A DNA stretch of 64,000 nucleotides, taken from positions 62,001-126,000 of the forward strand of contig DAORMJ010000008.1 of the NCBI GenBank assembly GCA_035440445.1, given 5' to 3'. Shown here piece by piece: positions 18,074 to 26,997 of the stretch. Within the stretch, counting starts at the first letter, position 1, and each line of letters begins with the position of its first letter. This DNA comes from Ga0077548 sp035440445 (lineage in GTDB: Bacteria > Pseudomonadota > Alphaproteobacteria > Rhizobiales > Xanthobacteraceae). The notes under the pieces are model-generated. The model was not told the DNA's origin, searched no databases, and saw only the letters and a list, made by a program, of their open reading frames with translations. The position numbers and the translations under genes are program-made.

Positions 18074-18170
18074 CCTCATCCTGAGGAGCCGCGAAGCGGC
18101 GTCTCGAAGGATGAGGTGGCCTCATGGTTCGAGACGCGCTCGCTAAAGCTCGCGCTCCTCACCATGAGGA
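18074..18170 (+). repeat. dispersed palindromic repeat, copy 1 (about 97 bp)
   Basis: Begins CCTCATCCTGAGGAG and ends CTCCTCACCATGAGG, with an inner GTCTCGAAGGATGAGG / CCTCATGGTTCGAGAC pair. It is the reverse complement of the element at 41137-41232 with only scattered differences. Elements of this type are scattered between genes in Bradyrhizobium-like genomes. Confidence 0.85.
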
Positions 18171-18208
18171 TTTAGGTTGTGGTCTCTGCTTTTGCGGCTG
18201 CAACGTTT

Positions 18209-20575
18209 CTAAATCTTCGCGAACCTCAGCCGCAGCGCATTGCCGATCACGCTAACCGAAGACAGCGCCATCGCCGCAGCACCCACGATCGGCGAGAGCA
18301 GGATGCCGAAGGCGGGGTAGAGCAGGCCCGCGGCGATGGGAACGCCCGCGCTATTATAAAGAAACGCGAAGAACAGGTTCTGCCGGATGTTCTTCATCGT
18401 CGCCTGTGACAAATGACGCGCACGCACGATGCCCATGAGGTCGCCCTTCAAGAGCGTGATGCCCGCACTCTCCATCGCAACGTCCGTGCCTGTGCCCATG
18501 GCGATGCCGACATCGGCGGCGGCAAGCGCCGGCGCGTCGTTCACGCCATCGCCGGCCATGGCGACCACACGGCCTTCGCTGCGGAGCTTCTCGACGACCT
18601 TCGCCTTTTGATCCGGAAGAACGTCGGCCTCGACTTCGCCGATGCCGAGTTCGGCTGCTACCGCGCGCGCGGTGACCGCGTTGTCGCCGGTCAGCATCAC
18701 GAGGCGGATCTTGTCTTTCTTCAACGCCTCGAGCGCTTCGCGGGTGGTCGGCTTTACCGGATCCTTGATCGCGAGCACGCCAGCGGCTTTCGCATCGACG
18801 CCTACGAAGATTGCGGTCGCGCCGTCTTCGCGGAGCGCGTTAGCCGCAGCCTCGTATTCTCCGGCATCGATGCCACGTTCTTTCAGATAGGCGGCGTTGC
18901 CCAGCGTCACACACTTGCCTTCGATCCAGCCGAGCGCACCTTTGCCGCTCGGCGAATGGAAGTCGTGTACTTCGCTCAATTGGAGATTGCGTTCCTGCGC
19001 GTCGCTGACGATCGCATGCGCGATCGGATGTTCGCTTGCGCGTTCGACGCTTGCCGCAAGGCGCAGGAGTTCGTTTTCCTTGAACGTGGTCGAGACGACC
19101 TTGGTCAGTTTCGGCTTGCCTTCGGTAAGCGTGCCGGTCTTGTCGATGACAAGCGTGTCGACACTCTCCATGCGTTCGAGTGCGGCGGCGTTCTTGACGA
19201 GCACGCCCATCTGCGCGCCGCGCCCGACGCCGACCATGATGGACATGGGCGTGGCAAGGCCGAGCGCGCAAGGGCAGGCGATGATGAGCACGGTTACGGC
19301 CGCCACCAGCGCGAAGCCGTAGCGCGGCTCAGGCCCGAAGGTAGCCCAGGCCACGAAGGCCACAAGCGCAGCGAGCATCACGGCGGGAACGAACCAGCCC
19401 GCGACGCGATCGGCAAGCCGCTGGATGGGCGCGGCCGAGCGCTGCGCCTGCGCCACCATCTGCACGATCTGCGAAAGCATGGTGTCGTGGCCGACCTTGT
19501 CGGCGCGCATGATAAGTGCGCCGCTCTGGTTCACGGTGCCTGCGATCAGCTTTGCCTCTACTTCCTTCGTAACCGGCATGGACTCGCCGGTGACCATGGA
19601 CTCGTCCACGGAAGAGCGGCCTTCCACCACCGCACCATCGACGGGAATTTTTTCGCCCGGCCGCACGCGGAGTTTGTCGCCGACCACGATTGCATCGACC
19701 GCGACGTCTTCCTCGCTGCCGTCGTCCTTTAGTTTGCGGGCCTGCTTCGGCGCGAGATTGAGCAGCGCCTTGATCGCGCCCGAGGTCTGCTCGCGGGCGC
19801 GCAGTTCCAGCACCTGCCCGAGCAGCACGAGCACGGTGATGACGGCTGCGGCTTCAAAATAGAGCGCGACATTGCCGTGATGATCGCGGAAGGCGGCCGG
19901 GAAGATCGAGGGGAAGAACAGCGCCACTACGCTATAGAGCCAGGCAACGCCGGTGCCGATGGCGATCAGCGTGAACATGTTGAGGTTGCGCGAAACAAGG
20001 CTCGCCCAGCCGCGTTCGAAGAACGGCCAGCCCGCCCATAGCACTACGGGGGTTGCGAAGATGAATTGCAGCGGCCCGGAATATTCGGCGGGTACGAAGC
20101 TGATCCCGGTCAGATGCGGAATCATTTCGAGGAAGAACACCGGAATCGTTAGCGCGAGCGCGATCCAGAAGCGGCGCGTCATGTCGATGAGTTCGGGATT
20201 CGGTCCGCTATCCGCCGTCACCAGTTCGGGTTCGAGCGCCATGCCGCAGATCGGGCAGGAGCCGGGGCCGACCTGCCTGATCTCGGGATGCATGGGGCAG
20301 GTGTAGATCGTGCCAGCCGGAACATCTTCTTTCGGCTTTTCACCGGCGAGATATTTTTCCGGATCGGCGATGAATTTTTCGCGGCACTTCGGATTGCAGA
20401 AATAATAGGTGTGGCCGCGATATTCGTGCCGGTGCTTCGCGGTGTGCGGATCGACCATCATCCCGCAGACCGGGTCTTTCACCTTATGCGTCTGCGATGC
20501 GGCGTGCCCCGAGCAGCAGCTTTTCTGCGGCTGTTGCGCGTGCGCGGAATGGTCGTGGTGCGAAGCGTCGGACAT
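18209..20575 (-). CDS. copA: copper-translocating P-type ATPase
   Basis: This 788-residue inner-membrane pump exports Cu(I) using ATP. The N-terminal 60 residues are His/Cys-rich and run into a YHS-type domain (VKDPVCGMMVDPHTAKH...YYFCNPKCREKF), then a heavy-metal-binding domain (YTCPMHPEI...CPICGM) in place of the usual HMA domain. Membrane segments follow, with the IIACPCALG ion-binding motif, phosphorylation site DKTGTLTEG, SEHPIAHAI and the GDGVND hinge. It is divergent from csoR over a shared operator, so it should be induced by copper. Confidence 0.95.
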   Translation of the reverse strand: MSDASHHDHSAHAQQPQKSCCSGHAASQTHKVKDPVCGMMVDPHTAKHRHEYRGHTYYFCNPKCREKFIADPEKYLAGEKPKEDVPAGTIYTCPMHPEIRQVGPGSCPICGMALEPELVTADSGPNPELIDMTRRFWIALALTIPVFFLEMIPHLTGISFVPAEYSGPLQFIFATPVVLWAGWPFFERGWASLVSRNLNMFTLIAIGTGVAWLYSVVALFFPSIFPAAFRDHHGNVALYFEAAAVITVLVLLGQVLELRAREQTSGAIKALLNLAPKQARKLKDDGSEEDVAVDAIVVGDKLRVRPGEKIPVDGAVVEGRSSVDESMVTGESMPVTKEVEAKLIAGTVNQSGALIMRADKVGHDTMLSQIVQMVAQAQRSAAPIQRLADRVAGWFVPAVMLAALVAFVAWATFGPEPRYGFALVAAVTVLIIACPCALGLATPMSIMVGVGRGAQMGVLVKNAAALERMESVDTLVIDKTGTLTEGKPKLTKVVSTTFKENELLRLAASVERASEHPIAHAIVSDAQERNLQLSEVHDFHSPSGKGALGWIEGKCVTLGNAAYLKERGIDAGEYEAAANALREDGATAIFVGVDAKAAGVLAIKDPVKPTTREALEALKKDKIRLVMLTGDNAVTARAVAAELGIGEVEADVLPDQKAKVVEKLRSEGRVVAMAGDGVNDAPALAAADVGIAMGTGTDVAMESAGITLLKGDLMGIVRARHLSQATMKNIRQNLFFAFLYNSAGVPIAAGLLYPAFGILLSPIVGAAAMALSSVSVIGNALRLRFAKI

Positions 20576-20604
20576 GGTGCGGCTCTTTGTGTGGCTCTTG
20601 CGGA

Positions 20605-20625
20605 ATATACCCTAGGGGGGTATAT
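20605..20625. promoter_or_regulatory. CsoR-type operator between copA and csoR
   Basis: Inverted repeat ATATACCC-TAGGG-GGGTATAT in the 57-base gap between the divergent copA and csoR starts. GC-rich G/C blocks flanked by TA are typical of CsoR sites. It could control both genes at once. Confidence 0.7.
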
Positions 20626-20632
20626 AGGCCCC

Positions 20633-20908
20633 ATGCAAAAGGAAGCCAAGTCCGAAACGCTCAAACGTCTCAACAGAATTGCAGGGCAGGTCCGCGGTCT
20701 TGCCGGCATGGTCGAGGACGACCGCTATTGCATCGATATCCTGACGCAGCTTTCAGCGGTGCGCGCCGCCTTGCGCAAGGTCGAAGACGCGATCCTGCGC
20801 GATCACGTCGGCCATTGCGTCGAAGGCGCGATCAAAAGCGGCGACAAGGCCGAGCAGCGCAAGAAGGTTGCGGAATTGATGGACGTCTTCGCGCGCGCGG
20901 AGCGCTGA
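20633..20908 (+). CDS. csoR: CsoR-family copper-sensing repressor
   Basis: This 91-residue all-helical repressor releases DNA when it binds Cu(I). The metal ligands are Cys33 (DRYCIDIL), His58 and Cys62 (DHVGHC), with the exact 25- and 4-residue spacing of copper CsoR proteins. The N-terminal RLNRIAGQVRGLAGMVEDDRYC block is the family signature. The start at 20633 lies right after the operator. The frame is open upstream, but that is only the antisense of copA. Confidence 0.93.
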   Translation: MQKEAKSETLKRLNRIAGQVRGLAGMVEDDRYCIDILTQLSAVRAALRKVEDAILRDHVGHCVEGAIKSGDKAEQRKKVAELMDVFARAER

Positions 20909-20923
20909 ACAAAGCGTCTGGCG

Positions 20924-21757
20924 TCAATCCGGCAGCGAATTGATTGCGATCATGGTGCGCAGGAGTTCGTCCGCGCTCATGCCGAAGCTTTTGTTGGCGA
21001 GCGCTTCGATACGGCCTTCGCGGGCGAGGCGCGCGAGCGTGCGATCGACCACGAGGCGGAACGGTGCGTCGCCGAGCTGCAAGGCGAGGCCATAAGTTTC
21101 ATAACTGAAATAGCGCTTGCCGAGCTGGAATTCCTGCCCGCGGTCGCGGCGTCCCCACAGATAAGCCAGGATCGCGCGATCCGCGAAGTAAGCGTCGAGC
21201 TTGCCTTCGCCGAGCATCCGGATGCCGTCGCGATGGTCGTTCACGACGACGATCTGCGCGCGCACGCCGATCTGCGAAAGCGTGGAGCGCAACAATTCAT
21301 GCGTTGTGGTGCCATTGAGAACGCCGACCTTTTTGCCGGCGAAGTCCTCGAAGCGATCAATCTCCTTGCCGCGGAAGGCGACGCCTGCGCCATCGACGAA
21401 GGTGGGAATCGAGAAATCGACGATCTCGCGCCGCGAGATGGTGATCGAACTCGGCTCGCAGAGGAGGTCGATCTTGTTTTCGCGCACCATTTCGAAACGG
21501 TTCTGCGCGGTGACGGCGACATATTCGATGCGAATGTCGCGTTTGAGTTGCTGGCGGAGCGACGCCGCTACCTCGCGGCACAGATCGACAATATAGCCGC
21601 CGGCATTGCCCGCGCCATCACTGTAGGAATGCGGCCGCGCATCGACGCGGTGGCCGATACGCAGAACGCCGGAGTCCTGCACGCGCTTCAGCGTATCTGC
21701 ATGGACCGTCTGCGCGGCGAGACCGAACAATAGCGCAAACAAAAAAGGCCGGATCAT
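20924..21757 (-). CDS. amino-acid-type ABC transporter substrate-binding protein
   Basis: This 277-residue periplasmic protein (SBP_bac_3 family) has a signal peptide MIRPFLFALLFGLAAQTVHA and then TLKRVQDSGVLRIGHRVDARPHSYSD, the usual start of glutamate/polar-amino-acid binding proteins. The second lobe contains GKKVGVLNGTTTHELL and a C-terminal MSADELLRTMIAINSLP. The start at 21757 has GGGGGAAG just upstream; earlier in-frame codons would mask the signal peptide. No permease or ATPase lies beside it, so it is an orphan binding protein. Confidence 0.85.
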   Translation of the reverse strand: MIRPFLFALLFGLAAQTVHADTLKRVQDSGVLRIGHRVDARPHSYSDGAGNAGGYIVDLCREVAASLRQQLKRDIRIEYVAVTAQNRFEMVRENKIDLLCEPSSITISRREIVDFSIPTFVDGAGVAFRGKEIDRFEDFAGKKVGVLNGTTTHELLRSTLSQIGVRAQIVVVNDHRDGIRMLGEGKLDAYFADRAILAYLWGRRDRGQEFQLGKRYFSYETYGLALQLGDAPFRLVVDRTLARLAREGRIEALANKSFGMSADELLRTMIAINSLPD

Positions 21758-21825
21758 TTGCTTCCCCCGATGGAAGGGAAGCAAATCACCCATGCGCGCG
21801 CTTGGCAATGTTGCGGCGCGCGTGG

Positions 21826-22032
21826 TCAGCGCAGACTTTTGCGCGGGCAGCTCGAAAAGCCGAACAGCGTATAAGCCGGGCACCAGCCGAGGAGCGCAGT
21901 CAGGATCGGGACTACGCCGATCCAGCCGAGCCAGTTCCAGCCCGTAGCCGGCAGAATGTAGCCGAGCGCGAAGGCCAGCAGCGCAATGCCAATGGCAATG
22001 CGAACCAGACGATCCAGTAGTCCGACGTTCAT
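21826..22032 (-). CDS. DUF2892 (YgaP-like) small membrane protein
   Basis: This 68-residue protein starts MNVGLLDRLVRIAIGIALLAFALGYILP and has two membrane helices, then CPAYTLFGFSSC, the cysteine-containing signature of DUF2892. Such proteins are often found with sulfurtransferases, but here it stands alone. Its function is unknown. A CGGGAG ribosome site precedes the ATG. Confidence 0.85.
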   Translation of the reverse strand: MNVGLLDRLVRIAIGIALLAFALGYILPATGWNWLGWIGVVPILTALLGWCPAYTLFGFSSCPRKSLR

Positions 22033-22109
22033 GATGATCTCCCGTTGCCGGAGCGAAAGGTGGTCAATTCTCCTTCGCCTGCGTTGATCGGGATCAAGAA
22101 GACAAAAAT

Positions 22110-23132
22110 TCAGCTATAGCGCTCGCGCGCGAGTGCGGCTCCCTTCGAGAGGGCTGCAAGTTTGCCGAAGGCGACTTCGCGCTTCATCGGCGCCATGCCG
22201 CAATTCGTGCCGGGGAAGATGCGATCCTTCGGCACATAGCGCATCGCTTGTTCGATGACGGCGCAGACTTCCTCGGGCATCTCGATCTGGTCGGTGGCGA
22301 CATCGATTGCGCCGAGCAGAATGTCTTTGCCTTCGAGCAGTCCGATCAAATCCATCGGCACCTTGGAGTTGCGCGCTTCGAGCGAGACTTGCTGGATTTT
22401 GCTTTTCGCAAGTGCAGGGAAAATGTCCTGATACTGCCGCCACTCGTCGCCGAGCGTCTGCTTCCAGCTCACATTCGCTTCGATGCCATAGCCATAGCAG
22501 ATGTGAACGGCGGTCGTGCAGGTGAGGCCTTCGGTGGCGACGTGCAGCGCGTCGATACCCCACGCCGTGACTTCGTCCATATAGACATTGAAGGCGGGCT
22601 CATCGAACTGGATGACGTCGACGCCATCAGCCTCGAGCGCGCGCGCCTCCTCATTCAGAAGCTTCGCGAAGGCCATCGCCATCTTTACGCGGTCGCCGTA
22701 ATGCCGGTCGGCGATCGTGTCGATGATCGTCATGGGACCGGGCAAGGTGAATTTCAGCTTGCGCTTAGTGTGCGCCCGCGCGATCCGCGCTTCATACTGG
22801 TGCACGCGGCCCTTGAGCTTCAACTCGCCGGTGACCTGCGGGACCATCGCCTTGTAGCGATCGTTGCGGATGCCCATTTCGACCTTGTTCGCGAAGTCGA
22901 TGCCTTCGATCTTTTCGAGGAAGCCGTGGACGAAATGCTGGCGGGACTGTTCGCCCTCGGTGACGATATCGATGCCGGCATTTTCCTGCTCCTTGATCAC
23001 TAGCACGGTGGCGTCGCGCTTCGCATCGAGCAGGGCGTCTCCCGATAATTTCCACGGCGCCCAGAGCTTGTTGGGCTCGGCAAGCCAGGCAGGCTTGGGC
23101 AGGCTTCCGGCAAGAGTGGTTTCGAACAGCAT
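22110..23132 (-). CDS. cobalamin-independent methionine synthase-like protein (core MetE domain)
   Basis: This 340-residue protein matches only the C-terminal catalytic barrel of MetE. It carries FETTLAGSLPKPAWL, VIQFDEPAFNVYMDE and the zinc-site residues His and Cys in VHICYGYG and Cys in TNCGM, so the metal centre that activates a thiol substrate seems intact. The N-terminal duplicated barrel of true MetE is absent. Short forms like this may use a different methyl donor. It is transcribed with pirin just upstream (37-base gap). Confidence 0.88.
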   Translation of the reverse strand: MLFETTLAGSLPKPAWLAEPNKLWAPWKLSGDALLDAKRDATVLVIKEQENAGIDIVTEGEQSRQHFVHGFLEKIEGIDFANKVEMGIRNDRYKAMVPQVTGELKLKGRVHQYEARIARAHTKRKLKFTLPGPMTIIDTIADRHYGDRVKMAMAFAKLLNEEARALEADGVDVIQFDEPAFNVYMDEVTAWGIDALHVATEGLTCTTAVHICYGYGIEANVSWKQTLGDEWRQYQDIFPALAKSKIQQVSLEARNSKVPMDLIGLLEGKDILLGAIDVATDQIEMPEEVCAVIEQAMRYVPKDRIFPGTNCGMAPMKREVAFGKLAALSKGAALARERYS

Positions 23133-23169
23133 TTGGCGTTTCCTGATTTTATCGTTCGATTGCTGGCCG

Positions 23170-24090
23170 TTATTGCGAACCTGGCAGCGGGATGAATTCG
23201 GTTTCGTCGGGCACCGGCTTGAAGCGCCCGGTCTTCCAGTCTTCCTTCGCCTGTTCGATCCGCTCTTTGCTCGAATGGACGAAATTCCACCAGATATAGC
23301 GCGGGCCTTCCAGCGCCGCGCCGCCGAGCAACATCATGCGGGTCCATTTCAGCGCGCGCACAGTAATGCGATCGCCGGGGCGGAAGATGAGCAGGCACGG
23401 TCCTTCGAATCTATCGCCGGCGATATCGACTTCGCCTTCGACGACATAGATCGCGCGTTCCTCGTGGTCGGCATCGAGCGGTGCCATGGCGCCTGCGTCG
23501 AGCACGACTTCGGCATACAACCAGTCCGACTGCATGCCAACTGGAGAGGTCTTGCCGAACACGTTGCCCGCGATGATGCGTGCGCGGAGCTTGCCGTCTT
23601 CTAGGATCGGCAGATCATTGTCGGCAAAATGCTGGAAGGAGGGCGCGATCTCTTCCGCGGCTTTCGGAAGCGCAATCCAGCTCTGGATGCCGGACATCTT
23701 CTGCCCCGAAGCGCGAGCGTCGCCCGGCGTGCGCTCCGAATGCGCGATGCCGCTTCCCGCGGTCATGAGGTTCATCGCGCCGGGTGTGATTTCCAGGGCG
23801 TTGCCTTCGCTGTCGCGATGCATGATGCGGCCGTCGAAAAGATAAGTGACGGTCGCAAGCCCGATATGCGGGTGCGGCCGCACGTCCATGCCCTGACCGC
23901 CGATGAACTGCACCGGGCCCATCTGGTCAAAAAAGATGAAAGGACCGACCATCTGGCGCTTGCCGTGCGGCAGCGCGCGGCGGACGTTGAAGCCGCCGAG
24001 GTCGCGAACGCGAGGAATAATGACGAGATCGAGCGCGTCGCAGGAGCGCTTGTCGCCGAGAATTGGATCTTGGGAGGGGAGCCAGCTCAT
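23170..24090 (-). CDS. pirin family protein
   Basis: This 306-residue bicupin protein carries the pirin signature with the metal ligands in RPHPHIGLATVTYLFDG and IMHRDSEG, and the paired GSGIAHSERTP motif. Bacterial pirins are metal-bound cupins, some with quercetinase activity and some acting as regulators. The start at 24090 (MSWLPSQDPILGD) fits homologues better than the upstream in-frame codons. It precedes the MetE-like gene. tRNA-Leu lies 98 bases on the other side. Confidence 0.87.
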   Translation of the reverse strand: MSWLPSQDPILGDKRSCDALDLVIIPRVRDLGGFNVRRALPHGKRQMVGPFIFFDQMGPVQFIGGQGMDVRPHPHIGLATVTYLFDGRIMHRDSEGNALEITPGAMNLMTAGSGIAHSERTPGDARASGQKMSGIQSWIALPKAAEEIAPSFQHFADNDLPILEDGKLRARIIAGNVFGKTSPVGMQSDWLYAEVVLDAGAMAPLDADHEERAIYVVEGEVDIAGDRFEGPCLLIFRPGDRITVRALKWTRMMLLGGAALEGPRYIWWNFVHSSKERIEQAKEDWKTGRFKPVPDETEFIPLPGSQ

Positions 24091-24188
24091 GCCGCGGATG
24101 ATAGCCGTGGAATTCTCCCCGCGCGACTCTCGTTGGTGCTTACTGCGGTTGCATGCGGACAATGCGGGTGCTTATGGTCCGCCCGGCT

Positions 24189-24273
24189 GCCGGCGTGGCG
24201 AAATGGTAGACGCAAGGGACTTAAAATCCCTCGGAGGGAGACCTCTGTCCCGGTTCGAGTCCGGGCGCCGGCA
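24189..24273 (+). tRNA. tRNA-Leu (anticodon UAA)
   Basis: 85-base tRNA with a perfect 7-bp acceptor stem (GCCGGCG / CGCCGGC), D arm with TGGCGAAATGGTAGACGC, anticodon loop CTTAAAA giving UAA, a long variable arm typical of leucine tRNAs, and T arm GGTTCGAGTCC. The CCA end is encoded at 24274-24276. Confidence 0.97.
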
Positions 24274-24355
24274 CCAGTCAAAGTAGTGGCGGATCAGCAT
24301 GGAAGGTCACGGTTACAACATTCAGGTTTGAACGGATTCTTGAGGACTTTTTGGT

Positions 24356-25723
24356 ATGAGCAATTTTGTCCCGCCATTTCCGCCGCGGCTGGCGAAAGCG
24401 CCAAGCACCTTTAAGAGGCTGGCGTTGGCACGCCGAAACTTTCTTTCGATATGGGAGGAAGCGGCATTCGAATTTGATTATTCATTCTCGCAATTGATCA
24501 CGCGCAAAGTGTTTCTATGCAACAGCCCCGAGGCAGTACAGTTTGCGTTCAGCCTCAAGCACGCGAGTTTCGAGCGCAAGGCGCCGCAAATGCGCTACGC
24601 GCTACAGCCTTTGATCGGCGACGGGCACTTCATCAGCGACGGTGAAATCTGGCGGCAACGGCGGCGCATGGTGGCGCCGATCATCCATATTTCCCAGATG
24701 AGCAGGTTCGCGCCGATCATGGTCGAGGCCGCCATCGAGGTTCGCGATCGCTGGTCGAAGCGTGACGGCGAGATGATCGATGTGCTGAACGAGTCTGCGA
24801 TGCTGACGGCGGAAGTCATCTGCCGGACCGTGTTCGGACGAAAACTCGGCCAGGATTATGCGCGCGATATTGTTGAAGGTTTCAGCGAGTATCAACAGGT
24901 CGTCAACCGCATGGATCTGATTTCGCTGATCGGACTGCCCGATTGGTTTCCGCGCTGGAACAGGCCGGCCATGCGGCGGGCGGTCAATCGTATCCATCGC
25001 GTGCTGGATAACGTGATTGCGGCCTACCGGGCCAAAAAGGGTAACGATACCTCGATGATCGGCCGCTTGCTCGAAGCGCGGGACGAACAGACCGGCGAAA
25101 TGCTTTCGGACGAGGCGCTACGCAACGAAATTGCGGTGCTGTTTTTGGCCGGTCAGGAGACGAGTGCAAACAGCCTGGCCTGGACGTGGTACCTGCTGTC
25201 GCAAGCTCCTGAAGTTGAAACCAGGCTGCAAAAGGAACTGAGCGACGTACTCGGGGGGCGTCCACCGACGTTCGCCGATGTTCCGAACCTCGTCTATACG
25301 CGTGCTGTGCTTGAAGAGGCGCTCCGGCTGTATCCTCCGATTCCGATACTGCCGCGCGAAGCGGTGCAGGAAGAGCACTTCAAGGGCGAGCACATTCCGA
25401 AAGGGTCGCTGGTCTTGGTGGTGCCGTGGCTTCTGCATCGGCACAAGAAATTGTGGGACAAGCCGGATCATTTCATTCCGGAACGTTTTCTGCCTGAAAA
25501 CGCGAAATCCATTTCGAAGTTCGGTTATATCCCCTTCAGTATCGGGCCGCGCATCTGCTCCGGTTTTTCGTTCGGGCTCACCGAGTCTGTCCTGTTCCTT
25601 GCAACGCTCGCGCAGCACTTCAGGCTGCGGATGCGGCCGGGCGATACGGTGCTGCCGACATGCAAGCTGACCTTGCGCCCCGAAGGCGGGATACCGATGC
25701 GCGTCGAGCGGCTCGCTTCGTAA
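24356..25723 (+). CDS. cytochrome P450
   Basis: This 455-residue haem monooxygenase has the I-helix oxygen groove AGQETS (265-270), the ExxR motif EALR (321-324) and the haem-binding loop FSIGPRICSG with Cys401. It resembles the CYP4/CYP102-like fatty-acid or terpenoid class rather than the camphor type. No redox partner gene is nearby, so electrons must come from elsewhere. GAGGA lies about a dozen bases before the ATG. The gene is convergent with an acyltransferase-domain gene, two bases apart. Confidence 0.93.
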   Translation: MSNFVPPFPPRLAKAPSTFKRLALARRNFLSIWEEAAFEFDYSFSQLITRKVFLCNSPEAVQFAFSLKHASFERKAPQMRYALQPLIGDGHFISDGEIWRQRRRMVAPIIHISQMSRFAPIMVEAAIEVRDRWSKRDGEMIDVLNESAMLTAEVICRTVFGRKLGQDYARDIVEGFSEYQQVVNRMDLISLIGLPDWFPRWNRPAMRRAVNRIHRVLDNVIAAYRAKKGNDTSMIGRLLEARDEQTGEMLSDEALRNEIAVLFLAGQETSANSLAWTWYLLSQAPEVETRLQKELSDVLGGRPPTFADVPNLVYTRAVLEEALRLYPPIPILPREAVQEEHFKGEHIPKGSLVLVVPWLLHRHKKLWDKPDHFIPERFLPENAKSISKFGYIPFSIGPRICSGFSFGLTESVLFLATLAQHFRLRMRPGDTVLPTCKLTLRPEGGIPMRVERLAS

Positions 25724-25725
25724 CG

Positions 25726-26589
25726 CTAGGACCCGTCGGCCGGGCTGGTCGATAGCGCCTCGCCATTCTGCAGGGAGGCCTTAAGCCGCTCGATCAGACG
25801 CATCGATGGCGCGCCGTCGATCACGTCGTGGTCCATGCTCAAACACATATGAACGAATTCTTGCTCGACAATCTGCTCGTCCTTGTCGCTCACGAGTTTC
25901 TTTTCGATGGTGCCGACGACGAGCGTGAGGCTCATCGGTGTAATCGGCACGCCGACTGCGGCACCGGAAGTATGCATTCCGAAGGAGGAGAGGCCGACCG
26001 TGCCTGCCGCGCTCTTGAACCAATAAGGGTTTCTGCGGAGGAGAAACCAGATGAACCGTCGCAGAAATTGCGGAAGCAACGCGACCTGCAGCTCAAGCGC
26101 GTTCAGCGGCCCTGTGGTTCCGAGCGGCGTGTCTCTCGCCAGACGCAACTCCTCGTTGATTTCATGCGCCGTCTTCGTCTGCGCATTCCGGACGATGTAG
26201 AAGAGGGGGATCTGCTCGCCTTCCCAGCTTCGTTCGATCATGAACGCCATATCGACTTCGTCGAACAGAATGATGCGCGAGCGGCCAAGGCGATAAGCCT
26301 GCAGGCGTTTGTCCGCGGCGACTGCGGATGCGAAAGATTTGGCGATGTAACTGGTCAGGGAAACGTTCTGTCCCGTTTGGTGGCGATGCGCGGCCAGGCG
26401 GTCTTTCACGCCCGAAATATCGGCGTCGAAAAGAACATGCGCGATGCTCTTCTTCTGACCCGCGGCAAGCACATCCAAGATCAGTCTTCGGGGCGCAGGG
26501 AAGGAAACGATCTCGGCCTTCGGCTCAGGCTGTTGCCACAGCTCCGCCAATTGTGCCCAGGCCGCGCGAACCCGATCCGGTATGGCCAC
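25726..26589 (-). CDS. 2-oxoacid dehydrogenase-type acyltransferase catalytic domain protein
   Basis: This 287-residue protein corresponds to the E2 acyltransferase domain alone, with no lipoyl or subunit-binding domain. The active-site motif is HDVID within SMDHDVIDGAPSMRLIERL near the C-terminus, as in E2 enzymes and chloramphenicol acetyltransferase. It probably transfers an acyl group from CoA to an unknown acceptor. Free-standing catalytic E2 domains are uncommon. It has its own ATG and ends two bases from the convergent P450 gene. Confidence 0.78.
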   Translation of the reverse strand: MAIPDRVRAAWAQLAELWQQPEPKAEIVSFPAPRRLILDVLAAGQKKSIAHVLFDADISGVKDRLAAHRHQTGQNVSLTSYIAKSFASAVAADKRLQAYRLGRSRIILFDEVDMAFMIERSWEGEQIPLFYIVRNAQTKTAHEINEELRLARDTPLGTTGPLNALELQVALLPQFLRRFIWFLLRRNPYWFKSAAGTVGLSSFGMHTSGAAVGVPITPMSLTLVVGTIEKKLVSDKDEQIVEQEFVHMCLSMDHDVIDGAPSMRLIERLKASLQNGEALSTSPADGS

Positions 26590-26997
26590 GAATCAAAGCC
26601 TCTGCTCAACGAGTTTCGCGACGAACCTTCATCTGCCGGCAACGCTTCGCTTTTTTCGACGGCGTGATGTCTGGCATTACGAATGGCTTTCGTGAGGCGA
26701 CTATAATCAGCGCCCTTGCCGGCGGTCCACTAGTTCCCTTCAAGCGGCGGGCACGAGGCGAGACAGCCGGGGCAGCGCTCAAGCGGCCGCGCAACATCTC
26801 GACCGCTTTGCAGATCAAAAAATCAAACGGAGCTTTCGCCTGCGGAACATGATTCGCAGCAAACCGATTCGTGCGATTCGCGAGGCATCGATTCGGCGAT
26901 TCCGCCTAGCGAGTCTTCCGCGAGTCTTCAAGAAAACGAATCCGCTTGCGGATTGCGAGACTCAGATATTCTCGCCGCGATTGCGGGAGGCCTCCAC
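26590..26997. other. 408-base intergenic region with GATTCG repeats
   Basis: No convincing gene is seen here. The right half holds four GATTCG motifs starting at 26851, 26866, 26875 and 26890 (spacings 15, 9, 15), then two GAGTCTTC copies at about 26911 and 26922. A regulatory region is possible; no promoter could be called with confidence. Confidence 0.5.

Noticed and set aside
18413..19732. A 439-codon open frame antisense to copA
   Set aside because: Only the copper pump frame carries recognisable motifs; the other frame is a GC shadow.
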